Source: Blastococcus capsensis (GTDB lineage Bacteria; Actinomycetota; Actinomycetes; Mycobacteriales; Geodermatophilaceae). Taken from it: DNA of 64,000 bases. Both the position numbers and the translations under genes were made by a program. Of this stretch, positions 21,003 to 32,339 are shown one piece after another. Every line of letters starts with the position of its first letter. Positions within the stretch are counted from its first letter, which is position 1. The notes beneath the pieces are model-generated. The model saw only the letters and a program-made list of their open reading frames with translations. It was not told where the DNA came from and ran no database searches. The stretch covers positions 1-64,000 of the forward strand of contig NZ_JASNNW010000007.1 of the NCBI RefSeq assembly GCF_030165005.1, written 5' to 3'.

Positions 21003-22441
21003 CAGCCGACTGCACCTTCCATCTGCAGTTCGATGAGCCGGTTCAGCTCGAGGGCGTACTCCATGGGCAGCTCGCGGGCGATCGGCTCGACGAAGCCTCG
21101 CACCACCATCGCCATGGCCTCGTCCTCGGACAGACCGCGGCTCATCAGGTAGAAGAGCTGGTCCTCGCTGACCCGGGAGACGGTGGCCTCGTGCCCCATG
21201 GAGACGTCGTCCTCGCGGACGTCGACGTAGGGGTAGGTGTCCGACCGGCTGATCGTGTCGACCAGCAGCGCGTCGCACTTCACCGTCGACTTGGAGCCGT
21301 AGGCGCCCTCGTCGACCTGGACCAGGCCGCGGTAGGAGGTGCGGCCACCGCCCCGGGCCACCGACTTCGACACGATCGTCGAGGAGGTGTGCGGCGCGGC
21401 GTGCACCATCTTGGCGCCGGCGTCCTGGTGTTGGCCCTCGCCCGCGAAGGCGATCGAGAGCACCTCGCCCTTGGCGTGCTCGCCGGTCATCCAGACGGCC
21501 GGGTACTTCATGGTGACCTTGGAGCCGATGTTGCCGTCGACCCACTCCATGGTCGCGCCCTCGTGGGCGACGGCCCGCTTCGTCACCAGGTTGTAGACGT
21601 TGTTCGACCAGTTCTGGATGGTCGTGTACCGGCAGCGCGCGTTCTTCTTGACGATGATCTCGACGACCGCGGAGTGCAGCGAGTCGCTCTTGTAGATCGG
21701 CGCGGTGCAGCCCTCGACGTAGTGCACGTAGGCGCCCTCGTCGATGATCATGAGCGTCCGCTCGAACTGGCCCATGTTCTCGGTGTTGATCCGGAAGTAG
21801 GCCTGCAGCGGGATCTCGACGTTCACGCCCGGCGGCACGTAGATGAACGAGCCACCCGACCAGACGGCCGTGTTCAGCGCGGCGAACTTGTTGTCCCCGG
21901 CGGGGATGACCGAGCCGAAGTACTCGCGGAAGAGGTCCTCGTGCTCGCGCAGGGCGGTGTCGGTGTCCAGGAAGAGGACGCCCTGCTCCTCCAGGTCCTC
22001 GCGGATCTGGTGGTAGACGACCTCGGACTCGTACTGCGCGGCGACGCCAGCGACGAGGCGCTGCTTCTCGGCCTCCGGGATGCCCAGCCGGTCGTAGGTG
22101 TTGCGGATCTCCTCGGGGAGCTCCTCCCACGACGTGGCCTGCGCCTCGGTCGACTTCACGAAGTACTTGATGTTCTGGAAGTCGATGCCGGACAGGTCCG
22201 AGCCCCAGTCGGGCATGGGCTTGCGGCCGAAAAGCTTCAGCGCCTTGAGCCGGCGCTCGAGCATCCACTCGGGCTCGCCCTTGCGGGTGGAGATGTCGCG
22301 GACGACGTCCTCGTCGATGCCACGACGGGCCGAGGCACCGGCGGTGTCGACGTCCGCCCAGCCGTACTTGTACCGGCCGAGCTGGTCGATCTGCTCGTCC
22401 TGGGTCAGCGGCGTGGTGGTCACCGGCTGCGTGGTGGTCAT
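21002..22441 (-). CDS. sufB: Fe-S assembly scaffold SufB
   Basis: This 479-residue protein is the scaffold on which clusters form, with SufC and SufD. It has the family pattern [52 protein letters not shown] with the conserved Cys, and the C-terminal [20 protein letters not shown]. Length is as usual. ATG 22441 overlaps the stop of the upstream regulator by four bases (ATGA), so the repressor and scaffold are translated together. Confidence 0.97.
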   Translation of the reverse strand: MTTTQPVTTTPLTQDEQIDQLGRYKYGWADVDTAGASARRGIDEDVVRDISTRKGEPEWMLERRLKALKLFGRKPMPDWGSDLSGIDFQNIKYFVKSTEAQATSWEELPEEIRNTYDRLGIPEAEKQRLVAGVAAQYESEVVYHQIREDLEEQGVLFLDTDTALREHEDLFREYFGSVIPAGDNKFAALNTAVWSGGSFIYVPPGVNVEIPLQAYFRINTENMGQFERTLMIIDEGAYVHYVEGCTAPIYKSDSLHSAVVEIIVKKNARCRYTTIQNWSNNVYNLVTKRAVAHEGATMEWVDGNIGSKVTMKYPAVWMTGEHAKGEVLSIAFAGEGQHQDAGAKMVHAAPHTSSTIVSKSVARGGGRTSYRGLVQVDEGAYGSKSTVKCDALLVDTISRSDTYPYVDVREDDVSMGHEATVSRVSEDQLFYLMSRGLSEDEAMAMVVRGFVEPIARELPMEYALELNRLIELQMEGAVG

Positions 22442-23286
22442 GCGGGCGTCCTCTCCCGGTCGTTCGTGGGGGTGGTGGTGCTGGACGGTGCGGTGCGCTC
22501 CCGGGCGGGCCGGGGTACTCCTCGCTCACCGGGTACAGGGCGCGCGGGGGCCGATCTGTTCCCCGCACGGGTGTGCTCCCGGCCGCGGCCGGTCCCGGGC
22601 ACCAGCGGCCCCGGGATGTGGGTGGTGCAGAGGCCGTCGCCGTGGGCGATGGTCGCCAGCCGCTGCACGTGGGTGCCCACGAGCCGGCCGATCACCGCCG
22701 TCTCGGCCTCGCACAGCTGCGGGAACTCCGCCGCGACGTGCGCCACCGGGCAGTGGTGCTGGCAGAGCTGCCCACCGCCGGAGATCGCCGAGGCGGTGGC
22801 AGCGTAGCCCTCCGCGGTCAGCGCGGCGGCAAGGGCCTGGGCCCGGTCGACCGGCTGCCCGGGGCGGGCGTCGACGGCCTGTGCGACGGCGCTGGAAGCG
22901 CGCGCCTCCAGGCCCGCCAGCTGCTGTTCGGCGACGGCGCGGACGGCGTCCGGACCGCCCGAGGCGGCGACGTAGCGCAGCGCGGTCAGCGCCAGGTCGT
23001 CGTAGGCGTGCGGAAAGGCGGAGCGTCCGGCGTCGGTGAGGTGGAAGCGGCGGGCGGGCCGCCCGCGGCCGCGGTGCGCGTCACGACTCTGCCGCTCCTC
23101 GACGCGACCGCTCGCCAGCAGGGCGTCCAGGTGCCGGCGGACGGCGGCCGGGGACACGCCCAGCCGCCCGGCGAGCTCGGTGGCGGTCTGCGGGCCGTGC
23201 TCGAGGAGCAGGGCGGAAACGCGGTCACGGGTGCGCCCGTCGTCGGCGGGCGCCGACGACCGGGGGTGCGCCGCGAGGGATTCCAC
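22438..23286 (-). CDS. sufR: SufR-type Fe-S-sensing repressor of the suf operon
   Basis: This 282-residue protein has a winged HTH of DeoR/ArsR type ([20 protein letters not shown], residues 34-53), a basic wing ([17 protein letters not shown]), and a C-terminal cysteine set C175-x3-C179-x12-C192, with C220 further on ([27 protein letters not shown]), as in cluster-binding SufR. By analogy with mycobacteria it would repress the operon while its [4Fe-4S] cluster is intact and release it when clusters are lost. The last 50 residues are a Pro/Arg/Thr-rich tail. Start GTG 23286 sits inside a SufR-like operator (23283-23297), which suggests tight self-control. First gene of the operon; stop overlaps sufB. 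Confidence 0.9.
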   Translation of the reverse strand: MESLAAHPRSSAPADDGRTRDRVSALLLEHGPQTATELAGRLGVSPAAVRRHLDALLASGRVEERQSRDAHRGRGRPARRFHLTDAGRSAFPHAYDDLALTALRYVAASGGPDAVRAVAEQQLAGLEARASSAVAQAVDARPGQPVDRAQALAAALTAEGYAATASAISGGGQLCQHHCPVAHVAAEFPQLCEAETAVIGRLVGTHVQRLATIAHGDGLCTTHIPGPLVPGTGRGREHTRAGNRSAPARPVPGERGVPRPARERTAPSSTTTPTNDRERTPA

Positions 23287-23297
23287 AACACGAGTGT
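23283..23297 (-). promoter_or_regulatory. SufR-like operator over the sufR start codon
   Basis: The minus strand reads ACACTCGTGTTGTGG, matching ACACT-N5-TGTGA reported for mycobacterial SufR in all but the last base. The GTG start of sufR (23286-23284) is part of the right half. Occupancy would block both transcription start and early translation. Confidence 0.5.
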
Positions 23298-23316
23298 GTC
23301 CAATTTCGGCGACCTC

Positions 23317-23335
23317 GCAAGCAAGGATGACCTAA
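23317..23335 (-). promoter_or_regulatory. Possible IdeR/DtxR-like iron box upstream of sufR
   Basis: The plus strand holds AAGGATGACCTAA; compared with the right half of the IdeR consensus (AGGCTAACCTAA) 10 of 12 bases fit, while the left half fits poorly. It lies 31 bases upstream of the sufR start, where a -35 region could be. Weak, but fitting for an iron-linked operon. Confidence 0.3.
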
Positions 23336-23428
23336 GAATCGACGCCCTGGACCCCCGCGCGTGAGCATGGTCACCGAAGCCGGGCGTCGGGGGACTCTCC
23401 GGCCGTGCGGCCGGGTACCACCCAGCCC

Positions 23429-23791
23429 ATGGCTGACCAACTGAGGGCCCGCTCGGCTGCCGACGTCTTCGACGACCACCTCCGCCTGGCCGGTGAGCAC
23501 CGGTTCACCGACGACATCGAGCGCAACGTCTCCCCTGACGTCGTGGTCCTGGAACGCCGCGGCGTCTTCCGGGGACGGGAGGGGGCGCGCACGCTCGCCC
23601 GGCTGCTGGCCGAGGAGCTGCCGGAGGCACCGTACGTCTACACGAACCGGCTGGTCGAGGGCCGCGTGGCCTTCCTCGAGTGGACCGCGGAGTCCGACCA
23701 CGCCCGCGTGCGCGACGGAGCCGACTCGTTCCTGATCGAGGACGGCTGGATCGTCGCCCAGACGATCCACTACACCGTCGAGCCCGTCTGA
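23429..23791 (+). CDS. NTF2-like (SnoaL-fold) protein
   Basis: This 120-residue protein has the SnoaL/NTF2 pattern: SAADVFDDHLRLAGEHRFTDDIERNVSPDVVVLERRG (split as helix and strand), FRGREGARTLARLLAEEL, VAFLEWTAES and a closing DGADSFLIEDGWIVAQTIHYTVE. Function unknown; relatives include small hydrolases/isomerases and ligand-binding proteins. ATG 23429 is favoured over GTG 23405 as it begins the homologous part. It points away from the suf operon and ends 65 bases before ctaA. Confidence 0.75.
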   Translation: MADQLRARSAADVFDDHLRLAGEHRFTDDIERNVSPDVVVLERRGVFRGREGARTLARLLAEELPEAPYVYTNRLVEGRVAFLEWTAESDHARVRDGADSFLIEDGWIVAQTIHYTVEPV

Positions 23792-23844
23792 ACTCGGCGT
23801 ACGCCGACCGGGCCGACGTCGCCTACCCGACGCGGGCGACGGCC

Positions 23845-23850
23845 TAGCAT
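23845..23850 (+). promoter_or_regulatory. Predicted -10 box of ctaA (TAGCAT)
   Basis: TAGCAT fits TANNNT and lies six bases before GTG 23857, consistent with a leaderless mRNA. Confidence 0.5.
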
Positions 23851-23856
23851 CGGTGC

Positions 23857-24801
23857 GTGCGGCTGCTGCGCGACTCCTTCTCCCCCACCACGATCTCCCG
23901 CGTGGCGCTGGTCAACGCGGTCGCCAACGGGCTGATCGTCGTGACCGGCGGCCTGGTCCGCCTGACGGGCTCCGGGCTCGGGTGCCCGACGTGGCCGCGC
24001 TGCACCGACGAGAGCTTCGTGGCGACCCCGGAGCTCGCCGGGCACGGCGTCATCGAGTTCGGCAACCGGCTGCTGACCTTCGTGCTCGCCGCCGCGGCCA
24101 TCGCCGCCGTGGTGGTCGTGTGGCGCTCCCCGCGCCGCGACCTCCGCACCCTCGCCGTCCTCACGTTCCTCGGCATCCCCGCGCAGGCCGCGCTCGGCGG
24201 GGTCACCGTGCTCACCGGGCTCAACCCGTGGACCGTGGCCGCGCACTTCCTCCTCTCGGCGGTCCTCGTGGCCCTCGCGACCACGCTCTGGCTGCGCTCG
24301 CGGGAGCCGGGCGTCGGTGGGCCGCTGCTGCGCCGCCCCCTCGTCCTCCTGGTCAACGGCATCGCCGCCGCCACCGCCGCCGTCCTCGTGCTCGGCACCG
24401 TCGTCACCGGGAGCGGGCCGCACAGCGGTGACGTGCCCGACGATCCGGACGCCACCCCGGTCCGCATGGGTTTCGATCCGGAGCTGGTGAGCCAGCTGCA
24501 CGCCGACGTCGTCTTCCTGCTCCTCGGCCTGACCATCGCCCTGCTGGTCGCACTCCACGCGACCGACTCCCCCGGCCGGGTCCGCCGCGCCACCCGCGAC
24601 CTGCTGGTCGTCCAGCTGGCACAGGGCGTCATCGGGTACGTGCAGTACTTCACCGACCTGCCGATCGCCCTGGTCCTGGCGCACATGCTCGGCGCGGTGC
24701 TGGTCACCGCGTACACGGCGCGGCTGGTCTGGTCGGTCCGCGGCCCGGCGTCGGAGCTGCCGCTGGCCTCATCGACGGAACCGGCCGCCGCCACCCGCTG
24801 A
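23857..24801 (+). CDS. ctaA: Heme A synthase (COX15/CtaA)
   Basis: This 314-residue membrane protein converts heme O to heme A for cytochrome c oxidase. Eight hydrophobic helices are seen; the conserved GGLVRLTGSGLGCPTWPRC (31-49) lies after helix 1, followed by heme-ligand histidines in the helices (AHFLLSAVLVALATTLW, GSGPHSGD, QLHADVVFLLL, LAHMLGAVLVT). The Cys pair of the first extracellular loop is present (GCPTWPRC). Start GTG 23857 with a -10 box six bases upstream. Its partner ctaB is 1.1 kb away on the other strand. Confidence 0.95.
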   Translation: MRLLRDSFSPTTISRVALVNAVANGLIVVTGGLVRLTGSGLGCPTWPRCTDESFVATPELAGHGVIEFGNRLLTFVLAAAAIAAVVVVWRSPRRDLRTLAVLTFLGIPAQAALGGVTVLTGLNPWTVAAHFLLSAVLVALATTLWLRSREPGVGGPLLRRPLVLLVNGIAAATAAVLVLGTVVTGSGPHSGDVPDDPDATPVRMGFDPELVSQLHADVVFLLLGLTIALLVALHATDSPGRVRRATRDLLVVQLAQGVIGYVQYFTDLPIALVLAHMLGAVLVTAYTARLVWSVRGPASELPLASSTEPAAATR

Positions 24802-24810
24802 GCACGGCCG

Positions 24811-24871
24811 CGAGCGTGTGCACTCCAGCGGAGTCCGGGACTCAGGAACCGGGCCTCAGCGCACACGGTCG
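24811..24871. terminator. Stem-loop element A between ctaA and DUF559 gene
   Basis: CGAGCGTGTGC (24811-24821) pairs with GCACACGGTCG (24861-24871) with one mismatch. Inside is GGAACCGGGC (24845-24854). It covers the convergent ends of ctaA and the DUF559 gene and includes the latter's stop codon, so it may serve both as terminator. A near copy is at 25840-25898. Confidence 0.55.
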
Positions 24872-25773
24872 CGCCTGAAGAGACGTCGCCGGGCGGCGTG
24901 GACGGCGTGGAGCTCGCGTCGGCACCCCTCCGGATCGCTGGTCAGCCGGCGGTAACCGAAGCGCAGCGTCTGCCAGCCGATGGTGGCCAGCAGAGCATCG
25001 CGGCGGATGTCCCTCTCACGCTGCTCGCGGGAACCGTGCCAGGCGGCGCCGTCCATCTCCACCGCGAGCAGGACGTCTTCGTAGGCGACATCGAGGTAGT
25101 GCGTCCGCCCGGCGACCGTGACCGGCCGCTGCTGGACGAACGCGGGCATTCCAGGCGCGCAGAACACCTGGAGACAGCCCCAGATCTCCAGCTCGCTCTG
25201 GCACCCGTCGGCGAGCAGGCCGACCAGCTCGACGAGTGCCGCACGCCCCGGGAGACGCGGGCGCCGTTCGATCTCGGCGCTCAGCTGCCGCGGAAGGCAC
25301 AGCCGGCGACGGACGGCGGTGATGGCCGCGGCACGGAGGTCCGATCGGCGGACGCCGTGCGGTCGGCCCCAGGTGTCCACGACTGCGCGCTCGACGCAGG
25401 TCACGGGCAAGCCGTCGACCCGCTGGACCGTGTCGGCGACGTCGCGACTGCGGTGGAGCACGACACCCGCTGCCCCGCGCCCGCTGCGCCGGAGGTCGAC
25501 GGTGAGGTGGACCGGGCCTCCCGGCGGCAGGAGCTCCCACAAGGCGAGTGCGCTGTGATGGCTGACCACCCCGTCGCACGCCTGGACCGCGGCCTCGAGA
25601 CGGACCCGCCAGTCATCGGCCACCGCGGGAAGGGCGTACACCCCTGGCTGGATGCGGCGCAGCCGGCCGGTCGCCACCCAGGCGGTGAGGGTCTTGCGAT
25701 CGACCCGTGCGGTGAGCGCCTCCCATGTCGCCCAACCGTCGGGGCCGAGCAAGGTCGGGATGTCGTACGCCAC
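24856..25773 (-). CDS. AbiEi-like N-terminal plus DUF559 nuclease-like protein
   Basis: This 305-residue protein has an N-terminal winged-helix part like type IV antitoxin AbiEi (ARVDRKTLTAWVATGRLRRIQPGVYALP, split as helix and wing) and a C-terminal DUF559 domain with a Vsr-like PD-(D/E)xK pattern: LDVAYED (D228), LLAVEMDG (E239, D241), AAWHG (H246) and RDIRRDALLATIGW. Such genes are numerous in Geodermatophilaceae; none I know of has a tested function. No toxin partner (AbiEii) is next to it. It lies between two copies of a stem-loop element. Start at GTG 25773 with only a weak AGGG before it. Confidence 0.75.
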   Translation of the reverse strand: MAYDIPTLLGPDGWATWEALTARVDRKTLTAWVATGRLRRIQPGVYALPAVADDWRVRLEAAVQACDGVVSHHSALALWELLPPGGPVHLTVDLRRSGRGAAGVVLHRSRDVADTVQRVDGLPVTCVERAVVDTWGRPHGVRRSDLRAAAITAVRRRLCLPRQLSAEIERRPRLPGRAALVELVGLLADGCQSELEIWGCLQVFCAPGMPAFVQQRPVTVAGRTHYLDVAYEDVLLAVEMDGAAWHGSREQRERDIRRDALLATIGWQTLRFGYRRLTSDPEGCRRELHAVHAARRRLFRRDRVR

Positions 25774-25839
25774 CGCGCGACCCTGTCGAGTCGGGCGCCT
25801 CTATGGGGACAGCAGCCGGAACCTGTGGACAGGGCGCTA

Positions 25840-25898
25840 GAGCGTGGGCGCTCACGCACAGTTCTGATCGCCGGAACCGGGCGCCGGCGCACACGCTC
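25840..25898. terminator. Stem-loop element B after ctaB
   Basis: GAGCGTGGGC (25840-25849) pairs with GCACACGCTC (25889-25898), one mismatch, and GGAACCGGGC (25873-25882) lies six bases before the right arm, exactly as in element A. It is nine bases past the ctaB stop on the minus strand, a terminator position. Confidence 0.6.
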
Positions 25899-25906
25899 GG
25901 AGAGGC

Positions 25907-26839
25907 TCAGATGATGGCGTCGACGACGATCGCGACCATCAGCAGCGCCAGGTACGAGATCGAGACGTGGAACAGCTGCATCGGCTTGGTCTCCCCGCCG
26001 GTCCGGATGCGGAGCAGCAGCCGGTGCGCCTCGATGAGGAACCAGGCACCGAGAACCGCGGCAGCGATCGTGTAGCCGAGGCCGACGCCGTACTCGGCCC
26101 CGACCGGCCAGAGCAGCAGCGAGACGGCGACGGTCACCCAGCTCCAGGCGACGGTCTGCCGTCCCACCGACAGGGCGCTGGTGACCACCGGCAGCATCGG
26201 CACATCGGCCCGCGCGTAGTCGTCCTTGAACCGCAGCGCCAGCGCCCAGAAGTGCGGCATCTGCCAGCAGAAGACGACGCCGAAGACGACGACCGCCGGC
26301 CAGTCCAGGGAGCCGGTCACCGCCGCCCAGCCGATCAGCACCGGCGCCGCACCCGGCACCCCGCCGAACTCGGTGCTGCGCCGGGTGTGCCGCTTGAACA
26401 CCATGGTGTAGAGGACGGCGTAGTAGAAGATCGCTCCCGCCGCCAGGGCCGCGGCCAGCGGCGTGGTGGTCAGCGCGAGCAGCACGATGGACGCCACCGT
26501 GAGCACCACGCCGAAGACCAGCGCCGCCCGCGGGGACACCGCGCCGGTGACCAGCGGCCGCTTCTGGGTGCGGTTCATCATCCGGTCGATGTCGCGGTCG
26601 TACCAGCAGTTGAAGACGTTGGCCGCGCCCGCGGCCAACGTGCCGCCGACCAGAGTGCTCAGCAGCAGCGTCCACGACGGCCAGCCGCGATCGGCCAGCA
26701 TCATCGCCGGCACGGTGGTGATGAGCAGCAGCTCGATGATCCGCGGCTTGGTGAGGCCCACGTAGGCGCCGACCCGTGCACGGAGACGGGTGGCGAGGCC
26801 ACGCGCGGAGGCGGCGGGGCGCTCGGACAGCGCCGTCAC
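25907..26839 (-). CDS. ctaB: Protoheme IX farnesyltransferase (heme O synthase)
   Basis: This 310-residue UbiA-family membrane protein adds a farnesyl group to heme B, giving heme O, the substrate of CtaA. The first Asp-rich site NCWYDRDIDRMMNRT (77-91) and the second site YTMVFKRHTRRSTEFGGVPG are intact, within about nine hydrophobic helices. GTG 26839 is chosen (VTALSERPAAS...), preceded by GAGGGCACCCG; the frame is open further upstream to 26956 but lacks coding character. It is divergent from tkt, an order common in actinobacteria. Confidence 0.95.
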   Translation of the reverse strand: MTALSERPAASARGLATRLRARVGAYVGLTKPRIIELLLITTVPAMMLADRGWPSWTLLLSTLVGGTLAAGAANVFNCWYDRDIDRMMNRTQKRPLVTGAVSPRAALVFGVVLTVASIVLLALTTTPLAAALAAGAIFYYAVLYTMVFKRHTRRSTEFGGVPGAAPVLIGWAAVTGSLDWPAVVVFGVVFCWQMPHFWALALRFKDDYARADVPMLPVVTSALSVGRQTVAWSWVTVAVSLLLWPVGAEYGVGLGYTIAAAVLGAWFLIEAHRLLLRIRTGGETKPMQLFHVSISYLALLMVAIVVDAII

Positions 26840-27149
26840 CGGGTGCCCTCGTGCGCGGTCGCGCGCGGGCAGCAGGGCACCACGGGATCCCTTCGGACCG
26901 GAGAGCGGAACTGCTCCACTGTAGCCCCGGCCGGTTCCGGGGCAGCCGGACGGCATGGCCTGGGATGACTAGGCTTGATCACGTTGCTGCCACCGGTGCA
27001 GCGGGTAGGGGCGACGGTGTCGACGTCGTCGCGCCACCGACCGCAGCAGCGGCCCGAGGACGCCGCAGGCGGGCTACGGCGCACCTCCGCCGGCGGCGGC
27101 CGCTCCGCCCGGGCACGACGTCAGGCCTACTCGAGGGAGAACCGACCAG
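26840..27149. other. Divergent promoter region ctaB/tkt
   Basis: This 310-base stretch has no gene. It holds the candidate ctaB -10 (26918-26923) and, on the plus strand, TAGGCT at 26970-26975, which might serve tkt with a leader of about 170 bases. GAGGGAGA before ATG 27150 is the tkt ribosome site. No strong hairpin was seen. Confidence 0.45.
26918..26923 (-). promoter_or_regulatory. Candidate -10 box of ctaB (TACAGT)
   Basis: TACAGT on the minus strand would start a transcript with about 70 bases of leader before GTG 26839. No clear -35 was found. Confidence 0.3.
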
Positions 27150-29359
<2,210 letters not shown>

Positions 29360-29363
<4 letters not shown>

Positions 29364-29449
29364 AGGACCACCGTTCCCCCCACGCCTCGCGAGCTCGGCG
29401 CGGGCCCCTGAACGGCGGCCGTTCCAGCACCTCACCAGGAAGGCACTGA
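29360..29449 (+). CDS. 29-codon linking ORF between tkt and tal
   Basis: ATG 29360 overlaps the tkt stop (ATGA), and TGA 29447-29449 lies one base before the tal ATG (TGACATG). The peptide starts [15 protein letters not shown] and ends SPGRH. The DNA is one copy of a second repeat type: 29363-29433 resembles the reverse complement of 36376-36441 (shared parts CTCGCNAGCTCG and GGCCGTTCCAGCAC). Translation is possible but unproven; the ORF may simply be a repeat that landed in frame. Confidence 0.4.
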
Positions 29450-29450
29450 C

Positions 29451-30557
29451 ATGGCACAGAACGAGAACCTGGCCGAGCTGTCGGCCGCGGGGGTCGCCGT
29501 CTGGCTCGACGACCTCTCGCGCGACCGCATCCGCAGCGGCAACCTGCAGTCGCTGGTCGACGAGCACTCCGTCGTCGGCGTCACCACGAACCCGACCATC
29601 TTCGCCGCGGCGATCAGCGGATCGGACTCCTACGACGACCAGCTGCACGCGCTGGCGGTGCGCCAGGTCAGCGTCGATGAGGGGCTGCGGACCGTCACCG
29701 CCGCCGACGTCCGCGACGCCTGCGACCTGCTCCGGCCGCTGGCCGATCGGCAGCCCGGTGACGGGCGGGTCTCGCTCGAGGTGGCGCCGGGTCTCGCCAA
29801 CGACACCGATGCCACGGCCGCCGAGGCCGCGCACCTGTGGTGGCTGGTCGACCGGCCGAACCTGTACATCAAGATCCCGGCCACCGAGGCCGGCCTATCG
29901 GCGATCACCACGTCGATCTCCCGCGGGATCAGCGTCAACGTCACCCTGATCTTCAGTCTCGCGCGGTACCGCGCGGTCATGGACGCCTACCTCAACGGCC
30001 TGGAGCAGCGGCTGGCCGAGGACCCCGAGGCCGACCTGTCCGGCCTGGAGTCGGTGGCCTCGTTCTTCGTGTCCCGCGTGGACAGCGAGATCGACAAGCG
30101 CCTGGACGCCGCCGACGCCGACTCCTCGCTCAAGGGCAAGGCCGGCGTGGCCAACGCACAGCTGGCCTACCAGGCCTACGAGGAGGTGTTCTCCTCTGAC
30201 CGCTGGCGCGCCCTCGAAGCGAAGGGTGCCCGGCCGCAGCGCCCGCTGTGGGCCTCGACCGGCGTCAAGAACCCGGACTACTCCGACACGCTGTACATCA
30301 GCGAGCTGATCGCCCCCGGCACGGTCAACACCATGCCGGAGAAGACGCTGATGGCCTACGCCGACCACGGGACGCCGGGCACGCCGGTGCAGAAGTCCTA
30401 CGACGACGCGGCGGCGGTGCTGCAGGCGGTGCGCGACGCCGGCGTCGACCTCGACGACGTCTTCCGCGTGCTCGAGGAGGAGGGCGTGCAGAAGTTCGTC
30501 GACTCCTGGGACGAGCTCACCGAAAGCGTCCGCACGGAGCTCGAGGACAAGAAGTGA
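29451..30557 (+). CDS. tal: Transaldolase
   Basis: This 368-residue enzyme transfers dihydroxyacetone units between sugar phosphates. The Schiff-base Lys141 lies in [25 protein letters not shown] marks the N-terminal barrel strand and [14 protein letters not shown] the phosphate site. Length is that of the long actinobacterial type. ATG 29451 has AGGA in front. The TGA overlaps (GTGA) the start of a junction cassette leading to pgi. Confidence 0.97.
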   Translation: MAQNENLAELSAAGVAVWLDDLSRDRIRSGNLQSLVDEHSVVGVTTNPTIFAAAISGSDSYDDQLHALAVRQVSVDEGLRTVTAADVRDACDLLRPLADRQPGDGRVSLEVAPGLANDTDATAAEAAHLWWLVDRPNLYIKIPATEAGLSAITTSISRGISVNVTLIFSLARYRAVMDAYLNGLEQRLAEDPEADLSGLESVASFFVSRVDSEIDKRLDAADADSSLKGKAGVANAQLAYQAYEEVFSSDRWRALEAKGARPQRPLWASTGVKNPDYSDTLYISELIAPGTVNTMPEKTLMAYADHGTPGTPVQKSYDDAAAVLQAVRDAGVDLDDVFRVLEEEGVQKFVDSWDELTESVRTELEDKK

Positions 30558-30634
30558 ACGAGCGTGCGAGCTCATGCAGCGACCGAGCGACCCGCGGAAA
30601 GCGGGCGACGAGCGCCAGCGAGGAGACGAAGTGA
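30554..30634 (+). CDS. Junction cassette: 26-codon ORF between tal and pgi
   Basis: GTG 30554 overlaps the tal TGA and its TGA (30632-30634) overlaps the pgi GTG, both as GTGA. The peptide starts [13 protein letters not shown] and ends [22 protein letters not shown] near its end is also the ribosome site of pgi. A central CCCGC-GGAAA-GCGGG hairpin is possible. This copy is the most diverged in its middle but keeps the six invariant codons and the exact length. Confidence 0.6.
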   Translation: MNERASSCSDRATRGKRATSASEETK

Positions 30635-32232
30635 CGCTCCGGGTCACCACGCACGGGCTGGAAGTGCCCGAGCCGGTCCGCGCCCAGCTGGTGCAGGACG
30701 ACGTCGCTGCCCGGCTGGTCCGCAAGGACGCGACCCTGTGGGGTCCGGATGCCGAGAGCGAGGCGGCGGTCCGGCTGGGCTGGCTGGACCTGCCCGCGAG
30801 CTCGCGGTCGCTGGTGACGCAGCTGGCCGAGCTGCGCTCGCAGCTGGCCGCCGAGGCGCTGGACCGCGTCGTGCTCTGCGGGATGGGGGGCTCGTCGCTG
30901 GCGCCGGAGGTCATCTGCCGGACCGCCGGCGTGCCCCTCGTCGTGCTGGACACCACCGACCCCGGACAGGTGGCCGCCGCCATGACCGATCTGGAGCGGA
31001 CGGTGGTGGTGATCAGCTCCAAGTCCGGCGGCACGGTGGAGACCGAGAGCCAGCGCCGGGCGTTCATCGCCGCCTTCGCCGAGGCGGGGCTGGACGAGAA
31101 GCAGATCGGCGCGCGGTTCGTCGTCGTCACCGATCCTGGTTCGCCGCTGGCCGAGACGGCCGCGGCCATGGGTGCCCGCGCGGTGTTCCTCGCCGACCCG
31201 ACGGTGGGCGGACGCTACAGCGCCCTGTCGGCGTTCGGGCTGGTGCCGTCGGCGCTGGCCGGCGCCGATGTCGCCGCACTGGTCGACGACGCCGAGGAGC
31301 TCGCCGAGCGGCTGGCCGACCCGGCCGGACCGGCGATGGAGCTGGGCATCGCGCTGGGTGCCGCCTTCCGGACCGGGCGGGACAAGCTCGCGCTCGCCGA
31401 CGCCGGCGACACCCCGGTCCAGGGCTTCGGCGACTGGGCCGAGCAGCTGATCGCCGAGTCCACGGGCAAGCAGGGCCGCGGCATCCTGCCGGTGGTGCTC
31501 GAGTCCCCGAAGGCACCGGGCGGGTCCGCCGCCGACGTGCTGCTGGCCCTGGCCGGAGCGGACGCCCCCGGCTGGGCGCCGTCGATCGGCGTCACCGGCC
31601 CGCTGGGTGCGCAGTTCCTCGGCTGGGAGTACGCCACCGCGGTGGCGGGCCGGGTCCTGGGGATCAACCCCTTCGACCAGCCCAACGTGACCGAGAGCAA
31701 GGAGAACACCCAGGCCATCCTCGCCGCCGGTCTGCCCGACGAGCAGCCGGTCGCGACGATCGGGGCCGTGGAGATCCGCGGCGGCGCCGAGGTGCTCAAG
31801 GGCGTGGACCTCTCGTCCCACGACGGGCTCTCCCTCGCGCTCGACGCGCTACTGGCGGGCATCCCTCCCCGCGGGTACCTGGCCGTCATGGCCTACCTGG
31901 ACCGTCTCGGGGACGCCCGCGCGGCCGACGTCCGGGCTGCGTTGGCCCGCCGCACCGAGCACGCGGTCACCTTCGGCTGGGGCCCGCGCTTCCTGCACTC
32001 GACCGGCCAGTACCACAAGGGCGGTCCGCAGGTCGGCGTCTTCCTGCAGGTCACCGGTGCGGTGGCCGGGGACCTGCCCGTGCCCGAACAGCCGTACACC
32101 TTCGGGACCCTGCAGGCCGCCCAGGCCGCCGGTGACCGCAAGGCGCTGACCGACCGGGACCGTCCGCTGCTGCATCTCCACCTGACCGACCGGGCGGCGG
32201 GCATCGACCAGCTGCTCACCACCCTGAGCTGA
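30631..32232 (+). CDS. pgi: Glucose-6-phosphate isomerase
   Basis: This 533-residue enzyme interconverts glucose-6-phosphate and fructose-6-phosphate, tying glycolysis to the pentose phosphate pathway. SIS-domain parts are seen (VVLCGMGGSSLAPEV, VISSKSGGTVETES, and the C-terminal HSTGQYHKGGPQVGVFLQV with the catalytic His). GTG 30631 is chosen because it overlaps the cassette stop and follows GAGGAG; an upstream in-frame start at 30574 lies inside the cassette. PGI between tal and zwf is usual in this operon. Confidence 0.95.
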   Translation: MTLRVTTHGLEVPEPVRAQLVQDDVAARLVRKDATLWGPDAESEAAVRLGWLDLPASSRSLVTQLAELRSQLAAEALDRVVLCGMGGSSLAPEVICRTAGVPLVVLDTTDPGQVAAAMTDLERTVVVISSKSGGTVETESQRRAFIAAFAEAGLDEKQIGARFVVVTDPGSPLAETAAAMGARAVFLADPTVGGRYSALSAFGLVPSALAGADVAALVDDAEELAERLADPAGPAMELGIALGAAFRTGRDKLALADAGDTPVQGFGDWAEQLIAESTGKQGRGILPVVLESPKAPGGSAADVLLALAGADAPGWAPSIGVTGPLGAQFLGWEYATAVAGRVLGINPFDQPNVTESKENTQAILAAGLPDEQPVATIGAVEIRGGAEVLKGVDLSSHDGLSLALDALLAGIPPRGYLAVMAYLDRLGDARAADVRAALARRTEHAVTFGWGPRFLHSTGQYHKGGPQVGVFLQVTGAVAGDLPVPEQPYTFGTLQAAQAAGDRKALTDRDRPLLHLHLTDRAAGIDQLLTTLS

Positions 32233-32339
32233 CCGCCGGGAGCCACGCCGGAGCACCGCCCCTCGAGCCGCGCCTGCTCCGCCCCACCGTCCGTTGCCCG
32301 GGAACGGACGGCTGGCTCCCCCGATGACGAGGACGGACG

